Source: Paracoccaceae bacterium
Lineage (GTDB): Bacteria; Pseudomonadota; Alphaproteobacteria; Rhodobacterales; Rhodobacteraceae
Assembly (NCBI GenBank): GCA_018222585.1
Contig: JAAFAB010000017.1
Span: 1-48,084 of the forward strand
DNA length: 48,084 bases
Direction: 5' to 3'
Under the pieces are notes generated by a model. It searched no databases. It had not been told where the DNA came from and saw nothing but the letters and a program-made list of their open reading frames with translations. The number at the start of each line of letters is the position of its first letter. Within the stretch, counting starts at the first letter, position 1. Below are positions 1-8,537 of this stretch, in pieces. The translations under genes were made by a program, and so were the position numbers.

Positions 1-26
1 TATCACCTCGCAGCGTCAGAGCTCAT

Positions 27-86
27 CTACAACGTGGGCCGCAGACGCCGCTTACCGATCATCGCGGCAAATCTCCAATACGACAT
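27..86 (-). pseudogene. Truncated 5' remnant of a DUF305-family gene
   Basis: A 19-codon frame starts MSYWRFAAMI behind a good ribosome site (AAAGGAG). From memory, this N-terminus is the conserved start of membrane-anchored DUF305 copper-island proteins (MSYxRFxAMIATSTVVMFG). Here the match stops after the tenth residue and the frame runs into KRRLRPTL and a stop, so the rest of the gene has been replaced. A perfect MerR-type palindrome lies about 45 bp upstream, so the promoter survived while the gene was lost. The DUF305 assignment rests on ten residues only; a genuine small peptide cannot be excluded. Confidence 0.5.
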
Positions 87-126
87 GTCATGCTCCTTTC
101 GCTTCAGCTGTCGCCGCGTACAAAGC

Positions 127-157
127 ACTAACAACATTCCAGCGCTGGAATGTTCCA
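127..157 (-). promoter_or_regulatory. MerR/CueR-type operator-promoter before the DUF305 remnant
   Basis: Positions 133-154 form a perfect 22-bp palindrome with half-site AACATTCCAGC. On the minus strand a TGGAAC -35-like element (152-157) and a GTTAGT -10-like element (127-132) are separated by 19 bp, the long spacer used by MerR-family promoters. It points towards the truncated gene at 27-86. Its half-sites (CATTCC) differ slightly from the CTTCC of the other sites in the window. Confidence 0.6.
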
Positions 158-190
158 CGTCTCGCCTGCGTACGAGATTGTGTGACGCTT

Positions 191-607
191 CTATTCCTTC
201 CCTCTCGTGACCACGAGAAAGATTGTAGAAGCAGAGCAACTGATCAGGAGAAAGCCATTCAGAGCCTCGACGCCGGCAAGGAATCGTAAGTGTCCGGTCG
301 GATAGATATCGCCTAGTCCCAATGACGAATAATTCACGACAGAGAAATAGAAAACCTCCATGAATGTATCGACATTCTCTTGAGCGAAACCGCCTACACC
401 TATGATCTCGCCGAAACTGAAACCCAGTGCGTAGAGCCCGGCTTCAACTATGTGGGCGATCGCGAGGGTATAGAGTGCAAACAACAGGCGGCTGGGCTGC
501 GCGAACGGAGCGCGTTTGGTGGCCGTCATTACGAAATTCATTGCACGGACATGCACAAGTCCGCTCAAACCGAAGAGCACAACCGCGAAGAGGATCGCCC
601 AAGCCAA
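191..607 (-). CDS. Small potassium-channel-like membrane protein
   Basis: This 138-aa protein has about three hydrophobic segments (roughly residues 2-22, 42-62 and 108-133). Before the last one is a pore-loop-like stretch, YSSLGLGDIYP, that resembles the selectivity filter of the two-TM ion-channel family (consensus TxGYGD). It begins 14 bp downstream of the cueR stop, so it is probably the third gene of the copA-cueR leftward transcript. An ion-channel gene at this position suggests a role in membrane potential or cation balance under copper stress, but that is inference. The filter is SLGLGD rather than TVGYGD, so potassium selectivity is not assured. Confidence 0.75.
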   Translation of the reverse strand: MAWAILFAVVLFGLSGLVHVRAMNFVMTATKRAPFAQPSRLLFALYTLAIAHIVEAGLYALGFSFGEIIGVGGFAQENVDTFMEVFYFSVVNYSSLGLGDIYPTGHLRFLAGVEALNGFLLISCSASTIFLVVTRGKE

Positions 608-621
608 ACTCTATTACCCGG

Positions 622-1041
622 CTAGGCCGTTCTCTTTAGCTGCTCTTCGTCGTGTTGTTTCGTTGCCAAATCGGCGAGGATCGGACAATCCGGGCGGTGA
701 TCCCCGGCACAGGCGTCCACTAGGTGAGCCAGCGTCGCACGCATTTCCTTTAGTTCCGCGATTTTCTCGTCGATCCGTTCGAGATGTTGCTCGGCAATCT
801 CCTTGACCTCGGCGCTAGCGCGTTCTTCGTCCTCATAAAGAGCAAGGAGATTGCGACAGTCCTCTATGCTGAAGCCAAGCGCACGGGAACGTCCGAGGAA
901 GGCAAGCTTGTGTGCATCGCTTTCACGAAATGTGCGATATCCGTTCGCACTTCGCAGAGGTTTCACAAGTCCGATATCCTCGTAGTAGCGGATCGTTTTG
1001 GCCGGCAGACCCGAAAGGGCGGCGACATCTCCAATGTTCAT
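622..1041 (-). CDS. cueR: CueR/HmrR-type MerR-family copper-responsive regulator
   Basis: The 139-aa protein opens with the winged-helix DNA-binding domain of the MerR family (IGDVAALSGLPAKTIRYYE, residues 3-21), followed by a long dimerisation helix (about 75-110) and a metal-binding loop with Cys111 and Cys119 separated by seven residues. That Cys-x7-Cys loop is the Cu(I)/Ag(I) signature of CueR/HmrR. The family binds its operator as a dimer and, with metal, untwists a 19-bp promoter spacer to activate transcription. The start has an AAGGAGG site and lies 12 bp after the copA stop. It is the only MerR-family gene in the window, so it is the natural candidate for all the operator copies listed here. 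Confidence 0.93.
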   Translation of the reverse strand: MNIGDVAALSGLPAKTIRYYEDIGLVKPLRSANGYRTFRESDAHKLAFLGRSRALGFSIEDCRNLLALYEDEERASAEVKEIAEQHLERIDEKIAELKEMRATLAHLVDACAGDHRPDCPILADLATKQHDEEQLKRTA

Positions 1042-1053
1042 TTTTGGTCCTCC

Positions 1054-3573
1054 TTATTCAGCGGCGACAGGGGTCGGGGATGGCGAAGGCGACGCATCAC
1101 GATCTGACGCTTTGGCTTCATCCATGACGGGGCGGACCCCGCGCAACCGCAGGGCGTTCGTCAGCACAAAGACGGAACTGAGCGCCATTGCACCCGCGGC
1201 CAGCACCGGCGACAGCAACAGCCCTAAGGTCGGAAAGAGCACGCCTGCCGCCACCGGGATCAGCGCGACGTTGTAGCCGAAGGCCCAGAACAGGTTCTGG
1301 CGGATGTTCCGCATGGTCCGGCGCGACAGGTTGAGCGCGTTCACGACGCCGCGCAGATCGCCCGACATCAGCACGACATCGGCGGATTCGATGGCCACGT
1401 CGGTGCCGGTGCCGATCGCGATGCCCACATCGGCATGGGCCAGCGCCGGCGCGTCGTTGATGCCGTCGCCGACGAAGGCGATCTGTTCGCCACCGGCGCG
1501 CAACTCGTCCAGAGCGGCCACCTTGCCATCGGGCAGGACACCCGCGATCACGTGGTCGATGCCGGTTTCCCGCGCGATCGCCTCGGCCGTCTCGCGCTTG
1601 TCGCCGGTGATCATCGCGACCTTCAGGCCGAGGCCGTGGAGCGCGCCTATGGCGGCGGCGCTGGCGGGTTTCACCGGATCGGCCACGCCGATGACCGCCG
1701 CGACCTCGCCGTCCACCGCCGCGAATAGCGCCGTGCGGCCCGCTTGCGCGAGGCGCCGCTCGGCTTCCGCCAGCGCGCCGATTTCCAGCCCTTCGCGGGC
1801 CATCAGGCGATCCGCCCCGACAAGCACCTCGCGCCCGGCGACGCCGGCGCGCACGCCGTAGCCGGTGATCGACGCGAAGCGCGCGACGTCGTGGCGCGCC
1901 GCACCCTCTGCCCGGGTGGCGCGAACGATCGCCTCGGCGATGGGATGTTCGGACTGCGCCTCGACCGCCGCGACCAGCGCCAGCACCTCCGCCCGCTCGA
2001 ATCCGTCGGCCAGCACTAGGTCGGTCAGTTCGGGGCGGCCTTGGGTCACGGTGCCGGTCTTGTCGAGCGCGACGACATCCACCGAAGTCAGTTGTTGCAG
2101 CGCGTCGCCCTTCCGGAAGAGGACTCCCATCTCGGCCGCGCGACCGGTGCCCACCATGATCGAGGTTGGCGTGGCAAGGCCCATGGCACAGGGGCAGGCG
2201 ATGATCAGCACCGACACGCCGGCCACCAGTGCGTAGGATAGGGTAGGGGAGGGGCCGAAAAGCAGCCAGACCAGAACGGTCACGGCGGCCAGTGCCATAA
2301 CCGCCGGCACGAACCAAAGCGTGATCCGGTCCACCAGGCCCTGGATGGGCAGCTTCGCGCCCTGCGCCTGTTCCACCATGCGGATGATCTGCGCCAGCGT
2401 CGTGTCGGCACCAACACGTGTAGCCCGGAACCGGAAGCTGCCGGTGCCGTTGACCGTGCCGCCGGTCACCGGATCGCCCTCGGCTTTGGCAACCGGAACC
2501 GGCTCGCCGGTGATCATGCTCTCGTCCACATGGGCGCTGCCCTCGGTCATCTCGCCGTCCACCGCGATGCGCTCCCCCGGCCGGACGACGAGGATGTCGC
2601 CCACGCGGATCCGCTCGATGGCCACGTCCCGCGCCTCGCCGTCCACCAGAACCCGCGCGGTGCGCGCCTGGAGGCCCAGGAGCTTGCGGATCGCGGCGCC
2701 GGTGCGGCCCTTGGCGCGCGCCTCCATCCAGCGGCCCAGAAGGATCAGCACGACGATCACCGCCGCCGCCTCGAAATAGACCGCGCGGGCGGCTTCGGGC
2801 AGCAACGCCGGCGCGAAGAGCGCGGTCACGGAATAGAGCCAGGCCGCCCCGGTGCCGACGGCGACGAGGCTGTTCATGTCCGGCGCGCCCTTCAGCAGCG
2901 TCGGAAACCCCACGGCGTAGAACTGGCGCCCGGGCCAGAACAGCACGATCGTCGTCAGCACGAACTGGATCATCCAGCTTGCCTGGTGGCCGATGGTGCG
3001 GCCGATCAGCCCGTGCATCCCCGGCACCAGATGCGCCCCCATCTCGAGCAGGAACACCGGCAGGGCCAGCGCGGCGGCCAACACCGTCCTGCGCGCTAGG
3101 TCGCGCGCTTCGCCTTCCTTGCGAGCGTCACGATCCTCTGCGGATGTCGTGTCGGCCGCTTCTGCGGGGTAGCCGGCCTCTTCGGCAGCTGTCAGCAGGT
3201 CAGAGAGCTCCACCGCGCCCTCGACATAGGTCACGGTTGCGGTCTCGGAGGCAAGATTGACATCGACCTCCAGAACCCCGGGCACCGCCGCCAGCGCCTT
3301 GTCGACACGGCCGACGCAGGAGGCGCAGGACATGGACGAGACGTTCAGGCGCACTGTCTGCGTCCGGGCCGGGTAGCCAGCCCGCTCCAGCGCCTCAATC
3401 ACCTCGGGTATCCGGGTTGACGAATCGATCCGGGCCTGCACCGTCTCCGCCGCGAGGTTCACGTTTACCTCCTCAACGCCAGGCAGCGCCGAAAGCGCGC
3501 GTTCGACCCGTCCGACGCAGGATGCGCAGGACATATTCTGGACAGAGACCCGCAGGTCTTGGGTAGTTTGCAT
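1054..3573 (-). CDS. copA: Cu(I)-exporting P1B-type ATPase CopA
   Basis: An 839-aa P1B-1 ATPase that pumps cytoplasmic Cu(I) to the periplasm. Two N-terminal heavy-metal-associated domains carry CASC at residues 16-19 and 83-86. The transmembrane metal site CPC is near residue 458, the phosphorylation motif DKTGT near residue 500, and [10 protein letters not shown] lies in the hinge. The last membrane segments show YN and MxxSS, the residues that mark Cu(I) specificity in the family. Length fits two-HMA CopA proteins. It is the first gene of the leftward copA-cueR-channel unit, with a MerR-type promoter directly upstream at 3601-3631 and copZ diverging on the other side. Confidence 0.96.
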   Translation of the reverse strand: MQTTQDLRVSVQNMSCASCVGRVERALSALPGVEEVNVNLAAETVQARIDSSTRIPEVIEALERAGYPARTQTVRLNVSSMSCASCVGRVDKALAAVPGVLEVDVNLASETATVTYVEGAVELSDLLTAAEEAGYPAEAADTTSAEDRDARKEGEARDLARRTVLAAALALPVFLLEMGAHLVPGMHGLIGRTIGHQASWMIQFVLTTIVLFWPGRQFYAVGFPTLLKGAPDMNSLVAVGTGAAWLYSVTALFAPALLPEAARAVYFEAAAVIVVLILLGRWMEARAKGRTGAAIRKLLGLQARTARVLVDGEARDVAIERIRVGDILVVRPGERIAVDGEMTEGSAHVDESMITGEPVPVAKAEGDPVTGGTVNGTGSFRFRATRVGADTTLAQIIRMVEQAQGAKLPIQGLVDRITLWFVPAVMALAAVTVLVWLLFGPSPTLSYALVAGVSVLIIACPCAMGLATPTSIMVGTGRAAEMGVLFRKGDALQQLTSVDVVALDKTGTVTQGRPELTDLVLADGFERAEVLALVAAVEAQSEHPIAEAIVRATRAEGAARHDVARFASITGYGVRAGVAGREVLVGADRLMAREGLEIGALAEAERRLAQAGRTALFAAVDGEVAAVIGVADPVKPASAAAIGALHGLGLKVAMITGDKRETAEAIARETGIDHVIAGVLPDGKVAALDELRAGGEQIAFVGDGINDAPALAHADVGIAIGTGTDVAIESADVVLMSGDLRGVVNALNLSRRTMRNIRQNLFWAFGYNVALIPVAAGVLFPTLGLLLSPVLAAGAMALSSVFVLTNALRLRGVRPVMDEAKASDRDASPSPSPTPVAAE

Positions 3574-3600
3574 GAAGGTCTCCTTTGTCTCTCGGGAAGA

Positions 3601-3631
3601 TATCTAGGGCTTCCCCTTGCTGGAAGGTCAA
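3601..3631 (-). promoter_or_regulatory. CueR-type promoter of copA
   Basis: On the minus strand TTGACC (3626-3631) and TAGATA (3601-3606) are separated by exactly 19 bp that contain the dyad CTTCC-N7-GGAAG. This is the textbook architecture of a MerR/CueR-activated promoter and sits 28 bp before the copA start codon. Confidence 0.85.
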
Positions 3632-3656
3632 GCTTCTCAGCGCACTTTTTTCGCCC

Positions 3657-3687
3657 TTGACCTTACCACGCTGGAAGCACTCACGTG
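3657..3687 (+). promoter_or_regulatory. CueR-type operator-promoter of copZ
   Basis: TTGACC (3657-3662) is followed by an imperfect dyad, CTTACCACGCTGGAAG. The expected -10 position after a 19-bp spacer reads CACGTG, which is poor, so this may be a weaker or mainly operator-type site than the copA promoter facing the other way. Confidence 0.6.
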
Positions 3688-3711
3688 ACGATGAGAATGA
3701 AGGAGACGGAT

Positions 3712-3918
3712 ATGAACAGCTTCAATGTTCCGGAAATGAGTTGCGGGCATTGCACCGCGGCAATCGAAAAGGCGATCAAGGCAATCGATCCGACCGCGAC
3801 CGTTTCGTGCGACCTTGGAACGCGAACCGTTGCGGTCGAGAGCTTTCTCAGCGACCGGGCAGTGTCCGAGGCAATCCGCGATGCGGGATACGATGTGACA
3901 GCGCCAGCTGCGACCTGA
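3712..3918 (+). CDS. copZ: Copper chaperone CopZ (single HMA domain)
   Basis: A 68-aa heavy-metal-associated domain with the Cu(I)-binding motif MSCGHC (Cys11 and Cys14). CopZ-type proteins hold Cu(I) in the cytoplasm and hand it to CopA or to the regulator. The ATG at 3712 is preceded by AAGGAGACGGAT, a much better ribosome site than the upstream in-frame start at 3685. It is transcribed divergently from copA, each with its own MerR-type operator in the roughly 140-bp gap. A GC-rich hairpin follows the stop. Confidence 0.93.
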   Translation: MNSFNVPEMSCGHCTAAIEKAIKAIDPTATVSCDLGTRTVAVESFLSDRAVSEAIRDAGYDVTAPAAT

Positions 3919-3927
3919 GACGCGAAG

Positions 3928-3948
3928 GGCGCCGGAATAACCGGCGCC
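3928..3948. terminator. GC-rich hairpin between convergent copZ and dsbA
   Basis: A perfect 8-bp stem GGCGCCGG / CCGGCGCC with a 5-nt AATAA loop lies between the 3' ends of two convergent genes. There is no strong T-run, so it is a possible bidirectional terminator rather than a proven one. Confidence 0.5.
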
Positions 3949-3965
3949 GATTCCGCTCGACCATG

Positions 3966-4697
3966 CTATTCGGCCGTCTCGCGCGTCTCTTCCACCAATG
4001 CCCTGAGCTGGTCTACTTCAACGAATCCGGGCACAAGGTTGTCCCCGATCACGAAGGACGGGGTGCCGCTAAATCCAAGCGCCTGTGTCAGGCGCATGGA
4101 GGTCGCGATATGCTCCTGGATCTCGGGGGCCTCCATGTCTTCACGCAGCCGTTCGACATCGAGTCCAACTTCCTCCGCAATTCTCATGACGGAAGCTTCC
4201 TCGGCGCGCCCTTGCATACCCATCAGAGCCCAGTGGAACTCCTCGTACTTGCCTTGTTCCCGCGAGGCTAAGGCAGCCTTGGCGGCGAAGACTGATCCGT
4301 CGCCGAGGATGGGCCATTCCCGATAGACCAGCCTGACGTTGTCATCGCCGTCCAGCAGCCCTTGAACTTCGGCCATGGCACGTTTGCAATAGGGGCAATT
4401 GTAGTCGAAGAATTCGACCACGGTGACATCCCCGTCCGGGTTTCCAAGAACCGGCGCATTCGAATCCCGTTCGAGCAATTGGCGCTCGCTGTTCAGAACC
4501 TCGGCCTGCGCCTGAGACTGGGCGGCGGCCTGCTCGGCCTCCAGGATTTGCACCGCTTCCATGATGATCTGCGGATTCTCCCGAATGGCTTGCAAGGCAA
4601 GCTCCTTGATCCGCTCGTCTGTCAGATCTTGAGCGATTGACGCGAAGGGGGCAATCGCCAGTCCAATTGCCACTACCATTGTCGGAAAACGACGCAT
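3966..4697 (-). CDS. DsbA-family periplasmic thiol:disulfide oxidoreductase
   Basis: A 243-aa protein with a signal peptide (about residues 1-22), a helical, Ala/Gln/Glu-rich N-terminal segment (about 25-78) and a DsbA-like thioredoxin domain with active-site CPYC at residues 101-104 and a cis-Pro loop (GTPSFVIG). This layout is typical of the Com1/BdbD-like DsbA group, which oxidises or isomerises periplasmic disulfides. The ATG at 4697 with GAAGGAAAC is preferred over the long upstream extension, which is a shadow. It is the last gene of the leftward cytochrome/oxidase operon, 1 bp after the cytochrome c gene. A role in disulfide repair under copper stress is inferred from this context. Confidence 0.9.
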   Translation of the reverse strand: MRRFPTMVVAIGLAIAPFASIAQDLTDERIKELALQAIRENPQIIMEAVQILEAEQAAAQSQAQAEVLNSERQLLERDSNAPVLGNPDGDVTVVEFFDYNCPYCKRAMAEVQGLLDGDDNVRLVYREWPILGDGSVFAAKAALASREQGKYEEFHWALMGMQGRAEEASVMRIAEEVGLDVERLREDMEAPEIQEHIATSMRLTQALGFSGTPSFVIGDNLVPGFVEVDQLRALVEETRETAE

Positions 4698-4698
4698 T

Positions 4699-5175
4699 TC
4701 AGTTTCCTTCCTGCTGTCGCGGGGCAGCACTGCGTGTGGCCTGGATGGCGCGCTGTCGCTCCGGCCACGTCGATTTGATATAGGCGATGATGTTCCAGAT
4801 CTCGGCATCAGACAGCTGGTCGCCGAATCCAGGCATGCCGCTTTCAAACTCGACGCCCTGCAGCGCGAGCGCGGCCTTGCCGCCCAGCCTGGTGTAGTCG
4901 AACAGCACACTATCGGAGTGATGCCAGGTATGCCCGGTTTCGTCATGTGGCGGTGCAGGCAGAATGCCATCGGGTCCGGGTGACCGCCAGTCCGGCTGGC
5001 CTTCCAAGTCCGCCCCGTGGCAGGAGGCGCAGAATCCACCATAGAGTTTTTCGCCCTGAACAATATCGGCATCTTCCGGCATGGCTTCGGTCTGCGCACC
5101 GGCCGTGCTCTCAAACCAGCCAACGGCTCCGGCGGCACCCAGAACAATCACCGATAGTGTCAGGTACTTTCGCAT
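4699..5175 (-). CDS. Periplasmic class I cytochrome c (one haem)
   Basis: A 158-aa secreted protein with a signal peptide or anchor (about residues 1-27), one haem-binding CASCH motif (Cys49, Cys52, His53) and a likely axial Met in ESGMPGFGDQL, followed by the typical C-terminal helix SDAEIWNIIAYIKS. Its start codon overlaps the stop of the multicopper oxidase gene (TGATG), so the two are translationally coupled. The likely role, inferred from the coupling, is to carry electrons from the oxidase or between the oxidase and the respiratory chain. The in-frame start at 5244 is rejected because of this overlap. Confidence 0.9.
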   Translation of the reverse strand: MRKYLTLSVIVLGAAGAVGWFESTAGAQTEAMPEDADIVQGEKLYGGFCASCHGADLEGQPDWRSPGPDGILPAPPHDETGHTWHHSDSVLFDYTRLGGKAALALQGVEFESGMPGFGDQLSDAEIWNIIAYIKSTWPERQRAIQATRSAAPRQQEGN

Positions 5176-6563
5176 CACGTCACCCTCATCCAGGTCATCA
5201 TGCCCGAGGCGGCATGACTCAACATGTGGCAGTGAAACAACCAATCGCCCGGATTGTCGGCCACGAAGCCGATTGCCCGCGTCTCACCGCCGAACATCAG
5301 AAGCGTGTCACGGAGCGGGCCAAGGGCACCGCCTTTCCCAATCTCGCGGAAATGCATTCCGTGCAGGTGCATCGCGTGCGGAAAGGAAGTGTCGTTGTAG
5401 ATCTCGAGCTTCACAGCCTGTCCGGCCTCCACGTCGGCAAGCGGTGTTTCGGTCATTCCGATCGTACCGTTGAATGCCCAGAATTCGTTGGCCTCGACAA
5501 GTTCTCGGAGCGTCTTGCGCTCGCCGTTCAGGGTCGCGGCATCCAGCGTTCCCATCGCGCCACCCTGCATGTTCAGGCGCACGAAAACGGCCCTTTCGAG
5601 ACTCGGCACTTCCATTTTCGGATTTCGGGGCAGAGGGGCAGGGGGGTCGCGGCGCGACGCCAATGCCTGACTGCTGACAGGGAAGGCCACTTGTGACATG
5701 CCTTCCTGGTCTTCAATCCGCACCAGATGCGCCGTCTCTCCAAGCTCGGCTGTGACGTCGACGATCAGGTCGGCGCGCTGGCCAGGCCCGAGAATGAGAA
5801 CGTCGTCCAACGGCTTCGCCGATTCCAATGGCATCCCATCAAGGGCAATGGTCCAGCCTTCCATGCCGGCGAGCGACAGGAGGAAGATCCGCGCATTGGC
5901 GGCATTGATCAGTCGCAGACGCAGGCGTTCGTTCTGCCGCACATCGAGCGCCAAATCGTGTTTCCCATTCGTCGCGATGAAGTTGCCGCGTCGGCCCGCG
6001 TGACTGCGATCGTGTCGCGACGTGAAATCGGAATCGATCTGCGCGGTCTCGGGATCGAGAAGCCAATCGTCCAAGATCAGAACTTCGTCGCGATCCACAT
6101 CGGGAGCGTCCGTCTCCTCGACGATCAGCGCGCCGTAAAGTCCGCGAGCGACCTGCTCAACCGATCTATTGTGCGCGTGATACCAATAGGTGCCGGCATC
6201 GGGTGCGACGAAGTCGTAGTCGAAGCTGTCGCCCGGTTCGACGCCGGCTTGGGTCAGCCCTGCGACGCCGTCCATCGCGTTGTCGATCCGGATACCGTGC
6301 CAATGGACAGAGCTTGCCTGCGGCAATTCGTTCAGGAGCCTTCGCTGAACCCGTGCACCCTGCGAGATCCGCAACTCCGGGCCGGGCATCAGGCCATCAT
6401 ATCCCCAGATTTCCGTCTTCGGATAGGTCGGTGGCGCCAGCTGGACTGCGGCCGATCGGGCCTTCAATTCGTCAAACTGCGGCGTCACGGCGCGCGCGGT
6501 TTTTGGCAACCCAAAGGCTACCGCCGTTGCCGCGCTGTGCGAAAGGAAATCCCGCCGTTTCAT
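5175..6563 (-). CDS. Multicopper oxidase with Tat signal
   Basis: A 462-aa enzyme beginning with a twin-arginine signal (MKRRDFLSHS). The four copper-ligand blocks are present in order: HWHG, YWYHAHN, HAMHLHGMHF, and HCHMLSHAASGMM, which holds the type-1 and trinuclear ligands with a Met axial position. Proteins of this CueO/SufI/laccase-like group oxidise Cu(I) to the less toxic Cu(II), or organic substrates, in the periplasm. No extended Met-rich loop like that of E. coli CueO is visible. It sits in the middle of a cytochrome-rich operon under a MerR-type promoter, which supports a cuprous oxidase role, but the substrate is inferred. Confidence 0.93.
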   Translation of the reverse strand: MKRRDFLSHSAATAVAFGLPKTARAVTPQFDELKARSAAVQLAPPTYPKTEIWGYDGLMPGPELRISQGARVQRRLLNELPQASSVHWHGIRIDNAMDGVAGLTQAGVEPGDSFDYDFVAPDAGTYWYHAHNRSVEQVARGLYGALIVEETDAPDVDRDEVLILDDWLLDPETAQIDSDFTSRHDRSHAGRRGNFIATNGKHDLALDVRQNERLRLRLINAANARIFLLSLAGMEGWTIALDGMPLESAKPLDDVLILGPGQRADLIVDVTAELGETAHLVRIEDQEGMSQVAFPVSSQALASRRDPPAPLPRNPKMEVPSLERAVFVRLNMQGGAMGTLDAATLNGERKTLRELVEANEFWAFNGTIGMTETPLADVEAGQAVKLEIYNDTSFPHAMHLHGMHFREIGKGGALGPLRDTLLMFGGETRAIGFVADNPGDWLFHCHMLSHAASGMMTWMRVT

Positions 6564-6613
6564 CTTTCTCTCGTTTCCCTGGATAGGATGGGGCGCTATT
6601 GCGCCCCATTGCG

Positions 6614-7558
6614 TTAGTCGTATATCGGCTGAGACACCGGTAAGGCAGCCATTCCCTCTTCTTCCGGCAACTCGCTATCCAGAAGATAGACTGCCATCGC
6701 CCGCAAGTCGTCCTTGGACAGGTACCGTGTGCCGTACTGGACGACCTCGCCCATGCTTCCCCCGAACACATCGCCCGACGGCGTTACACCGCTTTGCAGG
6801 GCATAGCTCAGGTTCGCGACGGTCCAGCCACGTTCTGCCAGAACATCCGGCAGAATTGACGGTGCCTTATTCCCGCCAGGCAGTGCATCGTTGCCCGCGA
6901 AAACGGCATTTGCGATCCGCCCGCCAGCCAGATTGCGACCGGTATGGCAGGCTCCGCAATGTGTGGCCCCCCGCACGAGTTCGCGGCCCCGGTTCCACAC
7001 ATCACTTCTTCCCTCGACCGGCTCGGTCTGAGGGTCATCGAGGTAGGCCGCGCGCCAGAGCTTTAGCCCCCAACGCTGATCGAACGGAAACCCGACCTCG
7101 TGCGAAGGAGCGGATTCGGCGACCGGTGCGACTGTCTGAAAGGCCGCCCAGAGATCGGCGATATCCTGATCCGAGAAATCGGCATAGAAGGGATAGGTGA
7201 AGGCGGGGTAGTAGGCGTGGCCATCAGGGGCAATGCCCTGTCTGACTGCCATGGCGAACTGTTCGACGTTCCAACCACCGATCCCGTGTTCCGGGTCCGT
7301 GGTGATGTTCGGCGGATAGAAAGTTCCGAAATCGGTTACTAGAGGCGCGCCACCGGCCAACGGCGCGCCACCGTCCTCGAAATTCGTGTGGCATGCGATG
7401 CAACCACTGGCACGCGCCAGGTAGGCACCGCGCTGCACATCGCCAGTCAGTTGGATCTTCGCCGGCTCGCGCCCAATCGGCCAAGCAGCCAATGTCGCGG
7501 CCACGGTGCCGACTATCAGGGTCAGTCCCACTGTGCCTGCAATAAGAACCTGCCTCAT
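6614..7558 (-). CDS. Di-haem cytochrome c
   Basis: A 314-aa protein with an N-terminal hydrophobic signal/anchor (about residues 2-25) and two haem motifs, CIACH (about residue 52) and CGACH (about residue 207). The duplicated cytochrome c folds resemble the di-haem cytochrome subunits of membrane-bound dehydrogenases (motifs FGTFYPPNITTDPEHG and GGWNVEQFAMAVRQG). The ATG at 7558 lies 1 bp after the stop of the upstream cytochrome gene, and the longer frame is rejected. No dehydrogenase large subunit is nearby, so its electron donor may be the multicopper oxidase or another cytochrome of the same operon (inference). Confidence 0.88.
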   Translation of the reverse strand: MRQVLIAGTVGLTLIVGTVAATLAAWPIGREPAKIQLTGDVQRGAYLARASGCIACHTNFEDGGAPLAGGAPLVTDFGTFYPPNITTDPEHGIGGWNVEQFAMAVRQGIAPDGHAYYPAFTYPFYADFSDQDIADLWAAFQTVAPVAESAPSHEVGFPFDQRWGLKLWRAAYLDDPQTEPVEGRSDVWNRGRELVRGATHCGACHTGRNLAGGRIANAVFAGNDALPGGNKAPSILPDVLAERGWTVANLSYALQSGVTPSGDVFGGSMGEVVQYGTRYLSKDDLRAMAVYLLDSELPEEEGMAALPVSQPIYD

Positions 7559-7559
7559 G

Positions 7560-8141
7560 TCACTTGGCCTCTGTCCGGAACCGCGTGTGACATGAAGAGC
7601 AGGTGTCACTGACCATCGCGAAGACCGCGTCGGCCGGCATTTCCGCCAGCTCCTCCCGACCCATCGTGGCATCGGCCATCATGCCGCTGCCCATCATGGA
7701 TCCGGATCCCATCATGTCGCCGCCACCCATCATTGCGCCGGCATCCGCCATGCCGTCTTGCGACGAGCCCAATCCATTTTCGGCGGCAAGCGCGAGTCCT
7801 TCGGAATAGCTATGGAGCCGCTCAGCAAGTTCTGCGAAGGTCTCCCAGTCTTCCCAGATGGCATCCTTGACGTAGGACGCCTCGTTCTCATTGTCCTCGG
7901 GGAAGAGCCGCGTCATTGTCTCGCCAGCATGCATGCCGATCACCTCGGCAGCTTCACGGACAGCCGCGGCATCATAGTCCGCTTCGCCGCTCATCATCGG
8001 CGAGATCTCCTTGACGGCATCGCCCATGGCCGACATGGCGACCATTCGTTCTTTCACGATCCCGGTTGCGCCCGTATGTGCCAGGGCTGCCGACGCAAGG
8101 CCGATTGCCGCTACGCCGGCAAAAATTCTCTTGGTGTTCAT
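7560..8141 (-). CDS. Cytochrome c'/c556-like protein with Met-rich insertion
   Basis: A 193-aa secreted protein: signal peptide (about residues 1-21), a four-helix-bundle-like region and a single C-terminal haem motif CSSCH, as in the cytochrome c'/c556 family. Unusually, a roughly 30-residue Met/Gly/Asp-rich stretch (about residues 129-160, repeats such as MMGSG) is inserted between the bundle and the haem helix. Methionine clusters bind Cu(I) in the periplasm in other proteins, so this may be a copper-binding arm. It is co-transcribed with the other cytochromes of the operon. Confidence 0.85.
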   Translation of the reverse strand: MNTKRIFAGVAAIGLASAALAHTGATGIVKERMVAMSAMGDAVKEISPMMSGEADYDAAAVREAAEVIGMHAGETMTRLFPEDNENEASYVKDAIWEDWETFAELAERLHSYSEGLALAAENGLGSSQDGMADAGAMMGGGDMMGSGSMMGSGMMADATMGREELAEMPADAVFAMVSDTCSSCHTRFRTEAK

Positions 8142-8182
8142 GTCCAGTTCCTTCGTCTCTCTTTGTGCGTTTGCATTTCAGA

Positions 8183-8533
8183 TCAGACGAAGTTGCGTGG
8201 AGGTGGAGGCTCATCGGCAGGGCCGAGCCCGTTGAGACGGATGTGACCGGAACGGAACCTCTCGCCCTCAAAACCAGTCGCTTCAGATGCTTGCGTCGGT
8301 TCGACTGCAATGGCGGTAACTGCGCAATCAAGCCCCGGGTGGCAATGTCCCAGAGCTTCTTCGACAAAAGAATGTGTCTCCCCGTGCTCCTCGACACTAT
8401 GTGCGTCCAGCTTAACCGAAACCACCGGATCGTCCACGTGCGCGTCGGCAGTCTGCGGCCCGAGGCCAAATGCGAAAAGCGCGCAGAGAACCGCTGCGCG
8501 CAAGAATGCGAAGGGATGAAGCCCGCCACGCAT
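8183..8533 (-). CDS. Secreted His/Cys-containing protein of unknown function
   Basis: A 116-aa product not assigned to a family. It has a signal peptide (about residues 1-31, ending TADAH), a histidine-rich mature N-terminus, the motif GHCHPGLDCAV in the middle and a Pro-rich tail (DEPPPPRNFV). The two Cys and several His could bind copper, which fits its position between two cytochrome genes with a gap of only 4 bp. The ATG at 8533 is chosen because an upstream start would overlap the preceding cytochrome gene. The absence of cytoplasmic features and the tight operon spacing support a real gene. Confidence 0.7.
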   Translation of the reverse strand: MRGGLHPFAFLRAAVLCALFAFGLGPQTADAHVDDPVVSVKLDAHSVEEHGETHSFVEEALGHCHPGLDCAVTAIAVEPTQASEATGFEGERFRSGHIRLNGLGPADEPPPPRNFV

Positions 8534-8537
8534 ATCG

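Noticed and set aside
1118..2317. 399-aa leftward open frame, Arg/Gly-rich
   Set aside because: It lies in another frame of copA, has the strong Arg/Gly/Ala bias of a GC-rich shadow and no domain; copA has full motif support.
2530..3099. 189-aa rightward open frame
   Set aside because: Antisense to copA, low-complexity His/Gln/Arg composition, no motif.
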